Origin: Anastatus disparis
Taxonomy: Eukaryota > Arthropoda > Insecta > Hymenoptera > Eupelmidae
Assembly (NCBI GenBank): GCA_017163975.1
Contig: JAFFSR010000344.1
Span: 744,001-808,000 of the forward strand
DNA length: 64,000 bases
Direction of reading: 5' to 3'
In this document: positions 10,498-21,688 of the stretch, piece by piece
Layout: every line of letters starts with the position of its first letter
Numbering within the stretch: position 1 is the first letter of the stretch
Translations under genes and position numbers: made by a program
Notes under the pieces: generated by a model
Databases searched by the model: none
The model's input: only the letters and a program-made list of their open reading frames with translations
What the model was told of the DNA's origin: nothing

Positions 10498-10799
10498 CCC
10501 TTTCAGAACCAATGTACATTACAATGTACATTGACATTTTTTGGTTTTTTTAAAATTGTGCAAAAGTGGCTTCAAATTTTGTAAAAAAAATATGAATATT
10601 AGATTGAAGTAGACTGTTTCCGATCTCAAACTGAGGGCCTAAATTATTATATCTTTGATAGAAACTGAGAAAACTTGAAAAGAAAAAAGTGTAAAAAAAA
10701 TTTTTTTATCACAAAAATTGCTTAATAAATGAACACTTATCATCGCTAAATGGTTATCAGAACTTTTCATGATGAAATAAAAATTCCGTTCTGAAAGGG
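10498..10799. mobile_element. 302-bp MITE with TTAA target-site duplication
   Basis: Terminal inverted repeats CCCTTTCAGAAC / GTTCTGAAAGGG, flanked by TTAA at 10494-10497 and 10800-10803. TTAA duplications and CCC starts are characteristic of piggyBac-type transposons, so this is probably a non-autonomous derivative. It has no coding capacity. A TGTACATTACAATGTACA palindrome lies just inside the left end. Confidence 0.8.
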
Positions 10800-11053
10800 T
10801 TAAACGTATTTTTATATTTTCCATTTTAAAGAATTGATACCATGGCGCATCATGCCATTTTTCCAACTATTAGGTCTTTTTACAATTCGTTTATGCTTTT
10901 ATTTATTAATATATCAAAAATATTAACAAAAATCTTTAAAATGCATCCTCATTAACGACTTGACGCATTCAAGCGTATAAGACAAGTAAGATAAAAAATA
11001 AAATTGTCTAACAAAAATTTTTTTTTGCTCTGTCGAAGAACTTATTATTAATA

Positions 11054-12084
11054 ATGGCAACACTGGTTGTTACGACTAAGAGCAAGGATTTGAAAAAAAG
11101 GCATAAAAAAATTATTTACAATTGCCTCAAAAATCCGTTTAGAGAATAAAGTGATCTAACGAAGTCTTTGAAACACTTGTATCCGAATACTTCTTTTTCT
11201 AGAGAGGATAAAGTATGTCCTTCATGTTACAGAATATTTTTAGATGAAGTGAAAATACACCTATTTTATCTACCTCAAATAGTCAACAATCTTCGAAAGA
11301 AGTTTTTTATAGTAAGGCTGTGGTAGAGCAGTTCAATCAGACTTCAAGTAATTTGGAATTAAAAATTTCACCAATCAAAATGCCTCGGAGTATCAATATA
11401 AAAATGCGAAAATCCAATGCTCTTCGAAAAATAAAACAAATAAACGATGCATTTGATTCACAAATAGCAAGTAAAATTATGAAAGTTTACGATATAACGG
11501 ATTTGACCACATTAGATGAAAATAACGAATGTAAAACATGTGATAAATGGCTCGAAAATACTAAACATGCTTTAGATACTTGTTTAAATTTTCTTGAGAA
11601 ACTGCAGTTATTAAGTCTTATACCAAGCAATATTTCCAAAAATTATTTATAATCAGATTTATCAAATGTAATTGTTTATATGATTGATCAAGCAAGATCA
11701 TTGGTCAATAATAAAGATATTTATAAAAAGCCTGAGAACTATTGTGGCCATTCTTTGGATAGTGAAATTATAACAAGAGTGAAAAATTATTATTTAAGCG
11801 ATGATCTCAATTGTTCTGATCAAAGTGCAAATAAAAATGACACAAGATCTGTTAAAGAAAATGGTATAAAAACTAAAAAAGTTAAACGCTTTCTTACGCG
11901 AAGCATAAGAGAAATATATCAATTATTTATAGAAGAAAATTCTGAAATTAAAACAAAAATCGGTAAATTAATATTCTATGCCTTAAGACCAAAGTGAGTT
12001 ATACCCCATCCAACAAACGATTCGTGTCTTTGCGTTTATGGCGAGAACCTGAAACTTACGTTGGATGCTTTGAATAAATATTAA
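11054..12084 (+). pseudogene. Degraded unrecognised gene with charged helical and Cys/Trp motifs
   Basis: From ATG 11054 a frame reads through TAA 11147-11149 and contains SREDKVCPSCYRIFLDE. After a frame change near 11300, a second frame runs through TAA 11650-11652 and TGA 11995-11997 to TAA 12082-12084. It includes TKKVKRFLTRSIREIYQLF and LRPK followed by the TGA, where a Trp is plausible, and a Cys-containing C-terminal piece. The overall arrangement resembles proteins found as many copies in arthropod genomes, probably mobile-element derived, but I cannot name the family. It has at least three nonsense codons and one frameshift. It is not visibly linked to the viral elements. Confidence 0.5.
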
Positions 12085-12184
12085 AAAGAAAATAAACATG
12101 ACATTACGGATTTGAAATTGAAAATATATTCTTTACTTTTTTGTTCAAAAAATTATATGAAATGTGTACTAAGAGAGTAGTATA

Positions 12185-12291
12185 GGTACCACTATGGAGC
12201 GTCACAACAAACCCCCACTCCTGACCCTCCGCAGAGGTGAATGACCTCCAAGCGACATCAGGAGCTAGATGACTCACTATGACACCGTAAT

Positions 12292-12322
<31 letters not shown>

Positions 12323-12380
12323 TATGATGTCATGTGCGGAAGGATTGGAGGAGTTTGTTATGACACTCCATAGTGTTACC
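12185..12380. mobile_element. ~196-bp inverted-repeat element containing a (TA)n tract
   Basis: The ends are imperfect inverted repeats of about 28 bp: GGTACCACTATGGAGCGTCA on the left, and GGTAACACTATGGAGTGTCA on the reverse strand of the right. The middle has a TA microsatellite near 12295-12320. No coding capacity. The TSD is unclear. Confidence 0.65.
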
Positions 12381-12391
12381 CAGACTTTAAA

Positions 12392-12393
<2 letters not shown>

Positions 12394-12437
<44 letters not shown>
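12394..12437. repeat. (CA)n microsatellite
   Basis: About 21 uninterrupted CA units directly right of the inverted-repeat element. The long Cys-Val frame on the opposite strand is an artefact of this tract. Confidence 0.95.
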
Positions 12438-12440
<3 letters not shown>

Positions 12441-12685
12441 TTTAAAAATTTATAAATTAAAAAAAATGGTACTCACCATTTTTTTATCTTTATATTTTTT
12501 ATCAGCATCAACAGTTTTTTTAACACCTTGCACTTCCATCAGCTTTTAAAACACAGTTTTTGCACTTTATTAGTTTTTAAAACACAGTTTTTCACTTTTT
12601 TAAAGCACTTTATTTTTTATTTTTTAACCACTGTTTTTTTGAGTTTTGTTTTTATTTTTAATTACTTTACACAAATACACAAAAT

Positions 12686-13156
12686 TTAATATTCGGACCG
12701 TCGACGGCGAAGTCGCACGGCCACTTCATACCGACAGTAAAACATCCTCGCCCAGTGTGTTGCTGTCAAGAATATTTCTTGATACACCGGGTCCGAGGTA
12801 ACGTCGGTGTTTAGCGCGACGTTAATAAATGGTCGTGGAAGCCACCTCAGTGAGCTTGGCTCACGGCTTCGCCGCCGACAAAAATCGTCCAACACCACCG
12901 GGTGTTCGTAGGAATAAAACCGCCAGTGGTCCTCCCATAATAGGAGGACCACCAGCATATTATCGCCGAAACCGGAGAAGTTAAAATTGCTGAATTGCGG
13001 GTACATCCGCATCCGTCGGATCATTACAAGATGCGCGTAACCGAACGGTTCCGGCGGTACAGTTGCCGGCTCTAGCGTGAGGAGAGGATTAGGGTCCTCT
13101 TCATCACCCTCGCGAGGCTTTTTGTCGTCCGGCAACATCTTGGACACTAAAATCAT
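12686..13156 (-). CDS. GC-rich orphan ORF, 156 aa, unknown function
   Basis: ATG 13156 to the stop at 12686, intact. Its base composition is clearly richer in G and C than the surrounding DNA, and codon third positions are often G or C. The protein starts MILVSKMLPDDKKPREGDEE, continues with a Pro-rich stretch (LEPATVPPEPFGY), then an Arg/Met cluster (MIRRMRMYPQF), a WEDHWRFYSYEHP block, and an Arg-rich C-terminus (VAVRLRRRRSEY). No signal peptide or clear transmembrane segment; LVVLLL is short. AATAAA lies just downstream on the minus strand. I do not recognise the family. Possibilities are a retained gene of viral or bacterial origin, a transposon-encoded protein, or the exon of a host gene. 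Confidence 0.5.
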   Translation of the reverse strand: MILVSKMLPDDKKPREGDEEDPNPLLTLEPATVPPEPFGYAHLVMIRRMRMYPQFSNFNFSGFGDNMLVVLLLWEDHWRFYSYEHPVVLDDFCRRRSREPSSLRWLPRPFINVALNTDVTSDPVYQEIFLTATHWARMFYCRYEVAVRLRRRRSEY

Positions 13157-13223
13157 TGTCTTGATCTCAGTGTCCTCCTCCTATCTTAATCATATACCGA
13201 TGATCTAACAACATCAAAATTTG

Positions 13224-13252
13224 ACGTGTGAAAGAAAGTTTCTTTCACACGT
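13224..13252. repeat. 29-bp palindrome upstream of the orphan ORF
   Basis: Two 14-bp perfect arms, ACGTGTGAAAGAAA and its complement, around a single central G. It lies about 70 bp upstream of ATG 13156, so it may be a binding site or cruciform. Confidence 0.75.
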
Positions 13253-13483
13253 GCAGTTTTCTGTTAAAAATCAAAACAAAAATACACAGCTGCAATAGGC
13301 CGTCATGATTCTATAAAACATCTATATCAGCACTTTTAAACCAATATTGTTAAAATGCAGCTGTGGTTAGCCTATGGGAAATTAAAATAATACATTTAAA
13401 ATTCTCGTAAAAATTGCAGAGTTAAAATCCGCATGTGGATAAAAGATAAGTCTGCATTTTGGTATCATCTTCAAGGATAGGAA

Positions 13484-14280
13484 TATGTATCAAAAATCAC
13501 CTTGATATCTTTATTAGATCAATAGATAATCGATCATGTATCGATTCTTGATCTATTGATCCTAGAAAGCTGATTTTTTTGAACATATAATAATCTGAAC
13601 ATAAGAAATCATTTATATTAATAATTAATTTAAAAATTGTAATTACGGTATAAGTCATCATACATGCTACTGAAAGCACACGAACATCCTTATCTTATCT
13701 GATAATTCATACACAAATTACAAATTATAAAAATTCACAAATTTTGGAAAAATAAAAAATTTTACGATGCCATTCGATTTTTTCCTATTCAAATAACATA
13801 TGTACCAAAAATCACCTTGATATTTTTATTAGATCAATAGATAATCGATCATGTATCGATTCTTGATCTATTGATCCTAGAAAGCTGATTTTTTGAACAT
13901 ATACTAATCTGAACATAATAAATCAAATGGCATCATAAGAAATCATTTGTATCAAAAATTGATCGATTTTACAAATTGTAATTACGGTAGAAGTCATCAT
14001 ACATGCTACTGAAAGCATACGAACATCCTTATCTTATCTGATGATTCATACACAAACTACAAATTTTAAAATTCACGAATTTTGGAAAATTAAAAATTTT
14101 TATGATGCCATTCGATTTTTTGCTGTTCAAATAACATATGTACCAAAAATCACCTTGATATCTTTATTAGATCAATAGATAATCGATCATGTATCGATTC
14201 TTGATCTATTGATCCTAGAAAGCTGATTTTTAGAATTTATACTAATTTTAATATAAGAAATGCAATTGCATCATAAAAAT
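13484..14280 (+). repeat. Three ~310-340-bp tandem repeat copies
   Basis: Copies begin near 13486, 13799 and 14139 with ATGTAYCAAAAATCACCTT. Each contains an imperfect hairpin built from AGATCAATAGAT, ATCGATCATGTATCGAT and ATCTATTGATC, followed by CTAGAAAGCTGATTTTT. Copy 3 is shorter than the others. Confidence 0.85.
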
Positions 14281-14382
14281 TGTAATTACAGGTTTGTTAT
14301 ATTACCCGTATCATTCACTCTTAAAGATTTTATTTTTTATTTTAATACTGTTTAATTAGAAAATGATTTAAAAGAAAATACC

Positions 14383-15534
14383 ACGTATAGCTTGCAATTT
14401 TCAGAACTCTTACTATTGATATTTTATAGTTTCTTGGTATAACACGTGTGCTTGCAATTCTCAGAATGCTTACTATTACTCTTTCATTGTTTCTTACCAG
14501 GAGAGTGTCTGAGTTGCGGGTCACAGATCTTGATGAAACTTCGGGATAAGTATTAAGGAACCAAAATATGAGTAAAGTCACAGCGGTACGGTCTAACGCT
14601 TCGAAAAATTGAAGTTATGGATGATTATAGTCTTATTTTAAGAAAAATATGAAAAAAGAATTTTTAATTAAAGTGTAAATAATTTTGTCTAAAAATGTCT
14701 TTAATAAATCTCCAATGACTAAAATGAAAGCAGAGAGAGCAAGCTTTAATTTGCTAGTTTCCGAATTGAAAAATAATAACTAGAACTAAGGTTATGCTTG
14801 TTTAAAGTTAAGCAGCAAAAGAGTGCTAAAAATCACCATCCTTTAAAATTTAGACTATTTTTGGTACTCTCTCACTACTGAACTTTAAACAAGCATAACT
14901 TTAGTTCTAATTATTATTTTTTAATTTGGAAACCAGCAAATTAAAGCTTGCTTTCTCTACTTTCATTTAAGTTATTGTGAATTTATTAAAGACATTTCTA
15001 GACAGAATTATTTACACTTCAATTAAGAGTTCTTTTTTCATATTTTTCTGAAAATAAGACTATAATCGTCCATAACTTCAGTTTTTCGAAGCGTTGGACC
15101 ATATTGCGGTGGCTTTATTCGTATTTTGGTACCTTAATACTTATCCCAAAGTTTCATCAAGATCTGTGACCCGCAACTCAGACACTCTCCTGGTTAGTAT
15201 AACATGTGTTCATCACATATCATCATCACAAGTGTGCTTGCAATTTTCAGAATGCTTACTATTGCTATTTTATTGGTTCTTGGTATAACACGTCTTCATC
15301 ATTACACGTGTGCCTATAATTATTAGAATGCTTACTATTGCTATTTTATAGTTTCTTAGTATAACCCGTGTTTGCCACATATCATCATCATCACACGCGT
15401 GCTTGCAATTTTTAGAATACTTACTATTGCTATTTTATTGTTTCTTGTTATAACACGTGTTCATCACATATCATCATCACACGTGTGCTTGCAATTTTTA
15501 AAATGCTCACTATTGGTATCTCATTGTTTCTTGG
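14383..15534 (+). repeat. ~60-90-bp tandem repeats with ACACGTGT E-box dyads upstream of viral element 2
   Basis: The unit GCTTGCAATTTTCAGAATGC, then TTACTATTGCTATTTTATTG, then a TTTCTTGGTATAAC block, then ACACGTGT and CATCACATATCATC recurs near 14390, 14450, 15236, 15306, 15400 and 15487. The array is interrupted at 14497-15193 by a mobile element. The last unit abuts the TATA box of the first viral gene, so the repeats may be its upstream control region or a decayed viral terminal repeat. Confidence 0.7.
14497..15193. mobile_element. 697-bp foldback MITE with TTA duplication, inserted in the tandem repeats
   Basis: Arms of about 330 bp are near-complete inverted copies (start CCAGGAGAGTGTCTGAGTTG) around a spacer of about 50 bp. 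TTA is present on both sides (14494-14496 and 15194-15196). An uninterrupted repeat unit near 15354 reads TTTCTTAGTATAAC, so the empty site confirms a 3-bp duplication. TWA duplications are typical of PIF/Harbinger elements; that assignment is inference. No long coding frame. Confidence 0.75.
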
Positions 15535-15542
15535 TATATAAA
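15535..15542 (+). promoter_or_regulatory. TATA box of viral element 2 first gene
   Basis: TATATAAA about 105 bp upstream of ATG 15646, directly after the last tandem repeat. The spacing fits a core promoter with a short 5' leader. Confidence 0.55.
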
Positions 15543-15645
15543 ATTGCGCCACAGCTGCTCCTCATTTCTTTTATTCTGACAGCTATAGAATGCGCTCGAA
15601 ACAGTGCTTGCTCCATAGTTGTACTTGAAGGCTTGATAGATAATC

Positions 15646-16447
15646 ATGGAAAACGTATCTAGATTTCACGCTTTTAGTGTGCTCGATTGTGTGCTACGTT
15701 TCGCTATTGCACACGAACCGATGATACGCACAATTTGTCAAAATATACAGCGTGGCAATTTAAGAAATTTACCGACAGAAGCGTTACTAAGTAGATTACG
15801 TTTTATTTTATTACATTGTACCGTACGAACAATAAATTATTTACAACGACGAGGATTATTTTCAATAGATTTATACTTGACATGGTTGACAGTGTCATAC
15901 GACAAAGAAATCTTTCAGATCCAGATTTAAACGAGGTGCTGCGACAAAATGGTAATTAATTAATTTAAATGCTTTAATCTATATCTACACATAATTAATA
16001 CATTAATCATTTCAGCACTACGATGGATGGCAGACGATATTGAAGGTGACGAGGTTATCGCTGGTTGTGAATACGTGTTTGGTGAGTGAGAGAGATTTTT
16101 AAAAGCTAGAAGTTTTTTACAGAAAAATAATTTTTAACTTTTTATAATTTATTTTTCTTGTATTTCTAGAACCTACAAGTGCAAGTGTTGTGGAAGAAGA
16201 AGATGGTGATAACCCCGTCATTCCATCATCATCAAGAAGAGTGTCATCCAGAAGGTTAGCATCATCATCATCGTCATCATCTTCATCCTCATCGTCATCA
16301 TCATCTACTGATATCTCTTTATCGTCTTCCAATGATGTTGAAATGGAGCGTAAGTATAATCGATATATATTATTACTTCTATGTTTTTAGTAATACATAT
16401 AGATATATATTAAGATTAAAAGAAAAAATATAGTTGATCTGTTACAG
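15646..16447 (+). pseudogene. Viral element 2: spliced leader exons of the polymerase transcript
   Basis: ATG 15646 opens a frame (VLDCVLRFAIAHEPMIRTIC) that shifts near 15890, after which a coding-like stretch (DSVIRQRNLSDPDLNEV) reaches a donor. Three candidate introns follow the GT-AG rule: 15952-16015 (64 bp), 16082-16169 (88 bp, donor GTGAGT, acceptor TTTCTAG) and 16350-16447 (98 bp, donor GTAAGT, acceptor TTACAG). Exon 3 encodes an acidic start and a Ser run from a TCA microsatellite. The third intron does not keep the reading phase into the polymerase frame, so an indel or a different border is likely. Function of this N-terminal part is unknown. Confidence 0.5.
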
Positions 16448-19400
16448 AGCGGTGAAGGTGTGGAGCGAGAAGTGGAGGAGCCACAAGAAAGACCAATATT
16501 CTTAATTGAAAACCAAACTTCCCGATTTAACCAAAGGTTTAATGCAGAAGGTGTAGAGATTTCGGGAAGAATATCATCACCACCAGCAGGAGCAAACATT
16601 TTTGAGTGGTTAAATGGATCTTTAGATGATCTGCGTAATCAATTAGTAAATGGGCGTAGTCTTTCCGATTTTATAGGTGTAACGACATTATCTGATCATT
16701 CTGTTCATGGACCATTATGGCTATCTTTCAGACCTATTGGAAATTTCACTACTCAAGATTTGTGGGAAATGATATTTAGTGTCGCACAGAGTTCTCAAGA
16801 CTTTGACATAGATGAAAACTTTGTGATCAAGTGTGTTATAGTGCCGGACATGAGGGGAAACGGACATGTTCGATTAAGTGATGATCATGTGTACAAAAAA
16901 TCCATTATAACTATACGCAACGACTATAATCTTTGCTTTCCGAGATCAGTAGTTACGGCACTCGCCTATGCTGTAAGAGGACAAATTCGCTCTGGTACAC
17001 TACACGATTACTGGAATAGTATTAGACAGCACAATAGTAGAAGCAAAAAAGAACAGCTCTTGATCTCATTGATCAAGCACAGGTTACTATACCATTAACA
17101 GGGTGTGGTTTACAAGAAATTCATCAGTTTCAAATTTTTCTGGCTACAAAAAGCACAGCTATTGTGGTTTACTCTTTTCGGAATTTTGGGCGTGGGGACA
17201 TACCTCTTTATGATGGTACAAAAGTTGTAATTGATACATACCAAAACGTATCTTATACACTACGTATAATGTATTATGAAAACTACAGACATTATCAACC
17301 TATTCTAAACTTGACTGGTGCAGCCGGTAGTAGAGGGTATTGCATACCATGTAATAAAAGTTACAAGTTCGCTATGGATCATGGATGTTCTAATAGATGT
17401 TTTAAGTGCATGCAATCACCAGTTTGTGACAACAGTGAGGATATAAAAAAGTGCTTAAATTGCTTTAGAGAATTTTTTGGTAATACATGTTTCGAGAACC
17501 ATTTAAAATCAGGATCGTTTAAAAGAAACGTAAGTGTTTGTAAAGCGGTGAAAATTTGTCAAATTTGTTGTAAAACTATCCGTGTAAAAAACCGCGGTGA
17601 AAAACATGAATGCAGAGTTGTATTTTGTGACATTTGTAACAAACGACTACCGGTCAACCACTTTTGCTATATTCAGCCTATAGAACAAGGTAAGGAAAGA
17701 TCTAAAATATTATATTTATTTTATAATTTTGAAACACAACAAACTCTTTCTGTGTTAGGTGATGAAAATAAAAAGATATATGTACCTAAACTGTGTGTTG
17801 TACAACAAGTTTGTAGTTTTTATCTAGAGGATACTAATATATCAAATATGTGTGAAAAGTGTGGTATTCGTGAATTTGTATTTCAAAAAGATCCAGTAAA
17901 ACAATTTTTGGGTTAGCTCTATCACGACGTGAAAAGTTTAAAAAAGTTATTTGTATAGCACACAATTCGCAAGGGTTTGATTGTCAATTTGTATTCAAGT
18001 ATATCGTAGAAAACCATTGTTCACGGGAGAAACCATCGGTGATTATAAACGGTTCCAAAATAATTCTGATGCAAATTTCAAGCGTTAAATTTATCGATAG
18101 TCTAAATTATTTTCATATGCCACTATGTGATTTACCGAAAGCTTACGGGTTGTCAGATATAGAAAAAGGAACTTTTCCACATTTATTTAACACAGAAGAA
18201 AACCAACTATATATCGGTCCTTTACCGAGCCTAGATATGTACGGTGTCGATGGTATAAACAGTAAAGAAAGAGAAAAATTTATAGAATGGTATATTCGAC
18301 AGACAGATACAGGATGCATATTTAATTTCCAAATAGAAATCATAAAATATTGTAAACAAGATGTTAAAATACTGAGAGAGGCCTGTTTAGAATTTCGAAA
18401 AAATTTCATGAAGTTTAATGTAGACCCATTCGAAGAGTGCACAACCATAGCTTCATTGTGTATGCGTGTTTACAGGAAAAAGTTTAAAAAAAAAAATCAA
18501 ATAGGTGTTATGCCTGTGAGAGAGTACAGAATGGCTGATAATCTATCCATTAAAGCTATACAATGGCTTTATTGGATGAAACAAAAGGTTCTACAGTGTT
18601 GAATCGAGCATGCAGGGCATGGACGCGAGAGGAGACTTGTTGAAGGTATTCTTGTTGATGGATATGCTCTACCACGGACAGATGAGAATCATAATGGTAC
18701 CGTTCTTCAATTTTACGGGTGCTACTGGCATGGACGTCCACGATATTACAGAATAAATAGAAATGAAACATTATCATCAGGCGAATCGCTTGACGACAGA
18801 TATGAAAGAACATGTGCTATATCCTTAAAAATTAAAATAGGCAATTATACACTCATTGAAATATGGGGTTGCGAATTTGAGCAGGAAATTTCACGTAACC
18901 GGGAATTGAGAGAATATATAGATGCGAATATCGATATTGTTTATCGTAAGCCGCTGGACCCTGTGATGCATTTTTCGGTGGTAGAACTGGTAACACGATA
19001 AAATTATACGAGTGTGAGGGTGATGAAAAAATTAAATACGTTGATGTATGTTCATTTTATCCATACATTTGTAAACGAGGTAAATATCCTGTGGGTCATC
19101 CAACGTTATATGAGCGTAATGAAACTCAAACTATCATAGGGGATAACAACGACATCAGTAACGTTGAAGGTCTTATCATGTGTGATGTACTCCCACCCAG
19201 AAATTTGTATCACCCTGTTTTACCAGTTAAAGTGTATGGAGAATTAATTTTTCCTCTTTGCCGTATGTGCTGTGAACAAATGATTCAAATGGATTGTATG
19301 CACGATAATACGATGGATCGGGTATTACACGAAACATGGGTGTCAGAAGAGCTTAAAAAAGCTGTAGAAATAGGATACGTGATTCAAAACGTTTACGAAA

Positions 19401-20356
19401 TATGGCAATATGAGATGGTACAATATAACCCTGTCACGTGCACAGGTGGTATTTTTACCGAGTACATCGATGAATTCTTCAAACAAAAAACCGAGGCTTC
19501 TGATTATCCGTCAGAGTGTATTGCCGAAGATCATAAAGACCGATATATAGAGAACTTTGAACGTGAAGAGGGTATTCGTCTAAGTAAAACTGATATAAAT
19601 TTTAATGTGGGTTTGAGATCAGTTGCTAAACTATGTTTAAACTCATTATGGGGGAAGCTCGCGCAACGAGAGAATATGGCTAAAACAGAGGTTGTTACAG
19701 AGCCAGCAAGATTGACAGAACTACTTACCAATGCTGAAGTGGTTGTAAAAAGTATCATCCCAGTCAACGGTCAGATATTGTACGTGAACTGGCAGTATCA
19801 AGATGAACCTTTCTTGCAGTCACGTACGACAAGTGTTGTAATTGCAGCTTTCACAACAGCACAAGCCCGGTTTAAACTTTTTGATTATTTGAACAAACTA
19901 GGATCGCGTGCACTGTACTACGACACAGAATCGGTTTTCTATGTCAGTAAGAACGACGAACACGATTTGCCGATCGGTACACTGCTTGGTGAACTTACTG
20001 ATGAATTAGCAGAGAAAGGTGTTAGTACATACATATCATCTTTTGCCTCTGGTGGGCCGAAATTTTACGCGTACAAGTGTAAACTTCCAGATGGTTCTGA
20101 ACAAACAGTATGTAAAATTGAAGGTATATGACTAAATCATTTAAATAGTCAAAAAATTAATTATGAAAGTATACGCAAGTTAATATCGGGTAACACGGAC
20201 GAAATTATTATATCTTCACCAGCAATAAGAAGGACAGATTTTCACGAAGTATTATCACTTACAGAGACGAAAACTTGTAAAACCGTATATGGTAAAAAAA
20301 GATTTGTCGGGTTGAAAAAAGCTACCCGTACGGATACAGACACAGTTAACGACTAA
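16448..20356 (+). pseudogene. Viral element 2: protein-primed DNA polymerase B
   Basis: About 1300 codons spread over three frames. The N-terminal region has SIITIRNDYNLCFPRS and a Cys-rich zinc-binding-like section. Exonuclease motifs: Exo I is altered (FYNFET, Asn where Asp is usual), Exo II is AHNSQGFD, Exo III is YCKQDVKIL. Palm motifs: A is DVCSFYPYIC, B is LCLNSLWGKLA, C is YYDTES, where the second Asp of DTDS is Glu. Breaks are frame changes near 17056, 17900 and 18960, TGA 18600-18602 and TGA 20129-20131; the last frame ends at TAA 20354-20356. This family copies linear viral and Polinton genomes from a terminal protein. It is the largest gene of the element and lies first in the rightward cluster. 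Confidence 0.9.
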
Positions 20357-21040
20357 ACTCTACATCGTCTGAGCAGGTATACAATGATAAGAACGCATGC
20401 GCAAAACAATTTCCAATCCAAAATGCTCGTGAGACCGTGAGTGGTAGGGGGAGAGAGGTAATATTGCTGTGGTGGGGGGGACGAGCTCGTCTCTAACGCG
20501 CTTGTGATTGTGGGAGCCAATCGCGCATGCACTAAAAAGGTAGCTGTTCTGTAGCGCTCGCAAGCGGCGTGTGTTAATATTACGATAGTAGGAGGACGAG
20601 CTCTTCTTCAACGCTCTCGCGGATACGCGAACGGCCGCGCGGAGGCCCCACCGCAATCACAAGATTGTCGTAGACTCCAGAAAAACTTTAGCTTTGTCAG
20701 CAGACAGCTCTAGTAATATGGAAAAAAAAGTGTGAGATTTGATCCCAACTCACCAAGTATTCGTATATTACACGTGTAGAGTTACGCCAGTCGTGCTGCA
20801 CGGCGTGGCGAGTGGGAACAAGCGGCACGAGATCGGGTGCAATTTAGATGGAGGATCGAGAGAATTAGTAAAATTATTGAAGCTGTGTTGGTGAAAAAGT
20901 ACATTGATTTTACAAAGTCATAATCTATAACTATCAGTGTTTTTTGTTGGAACGTTTAGTGTGCTAACAGTTTCAGAGAAGAATAGTAGTTGTTATAGTA
21001 GTAAGTCATAGATATTAAATGGAAACACCCGTGGACATCT
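20357..21040. other. GC-richer intergenic region between polymerase and ATPase
   Basis: About 680 bp without a viral gene. The part 20370-20700 is GC-rich and has a direct repeat of GGACGAGCTC followed by a CAACGCTC/TAACGCGC stretch at about 20479 and 20592. It could hold the promoter of the downstream structural cluster. The minus-strand open frame there has no recognisable features. Confidence 0.45.
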
Positions 21041-21688
21041 ATGCTTTGCGGATCTACCGGTTGTGGCAAAACAGTGTTTGTAAAAAAATTTCTAAAAAAC
21101 ATCGATTGTATGAGTGACACACGTTTCGATCGCGTGATCGTTTACTATGCTGAATGGCAGGCAAGTTACAAAGAGCTCGGGAGACATATAGAATTTCGCG
21201 AGGGGCTTCCTCAAAGTACGAACTACGCTGGTGACTCACGCCCAAAGTTATTAATATTGGATGATCTGATGCGTGAATCATCCTCAAGTAACGCCATTGT
21301 CAACTTATTCACAAAGGGGAGTCATCACAATAACCTAAGCGTCATATTTATTACACAGAATATATTTCATCAAGGGAAAGGCCAACGAGACATTTCGCTC
21401 AACGCGCAATACATGATCGTGTTTAGAAATTTACGCGATCGTACACAAATACAACATCTTTCGCGCCAGCTCTGTCCTGAAGATCCACGATTCTTACAAG
21501 AGGCGTACTGGGACGCCACCTCACGGCCATTTGGATACCTTTTTCTAGATTTAAAACAAAATACTCCAGATGATTGTCGTTTTCGTGCTTGCATCTTCCC
21601 CGATGACGAATATCAGTACGTTTACGTACCTCGAAAGCAGTTTAAAGGCGTTGATTCGAGTAATCACCTTCCAGTCATATCTTTGTGA
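21041..21688 (+). CDS. Viral element 2: genome-packaging ATPase (FtsK/HerA-A32 type)
   Basis: A 215-codon uninterrupted frame. Walker A is GSTGCGKT at residues 4-11, Walker B is LLILDD at about 70-75, followed by SVIFITQNIFHQGKGQRDIS, an arginine-finger/sensor-like region, and NAQYMIVFRN. These enzymes pump the genome into the capsid. The frame is also open for several codons before the ATG (a WKHPW stretch), so the true start may have lain upstream and been lost. Its TGA overlaps the next ATG (TGATG at 21686-21690), typical of tightly packed viral genes. It is only distantly similar to the element-1 ATPase. Confidence 0.8.
   Translation: MLCGSTGCGKTVFVKKFLKNIDCMSDTRFDRVIVYYAEWQASYKELGRHIEFREGLPQSTNYAGDSRPKLLILDDLMRESSSSNAIVNLFTKGSHHNNLSVIFITQNIFHQGKGQRDISLNAQYMIVFRNLRDRTQIQHLSRQLCPEDPRFLQEAYWDATSRPFGYLFLDLKQNTPDDCRFRACIFPDDEYQYVYVPRKQFKGVDSSNHLPVISL

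Noticed and set aside
12104..12436. 110-codon minus-strand frame with a Cys-Val run
   Set aside because: It is a read-through of a (CA)n microsatellite and a MITE.
16117..16332. Asp-rich minus-strand frame
   Set aside because: It is the antisense of the TCA microsatellite in an exon of viral element 2.
20360..20656. 98-codon minus-strand frame in the GC-rich spacer
   Set aside because: No motif, and GC-rich DNA has few stops by chance; not enough to call a gene.
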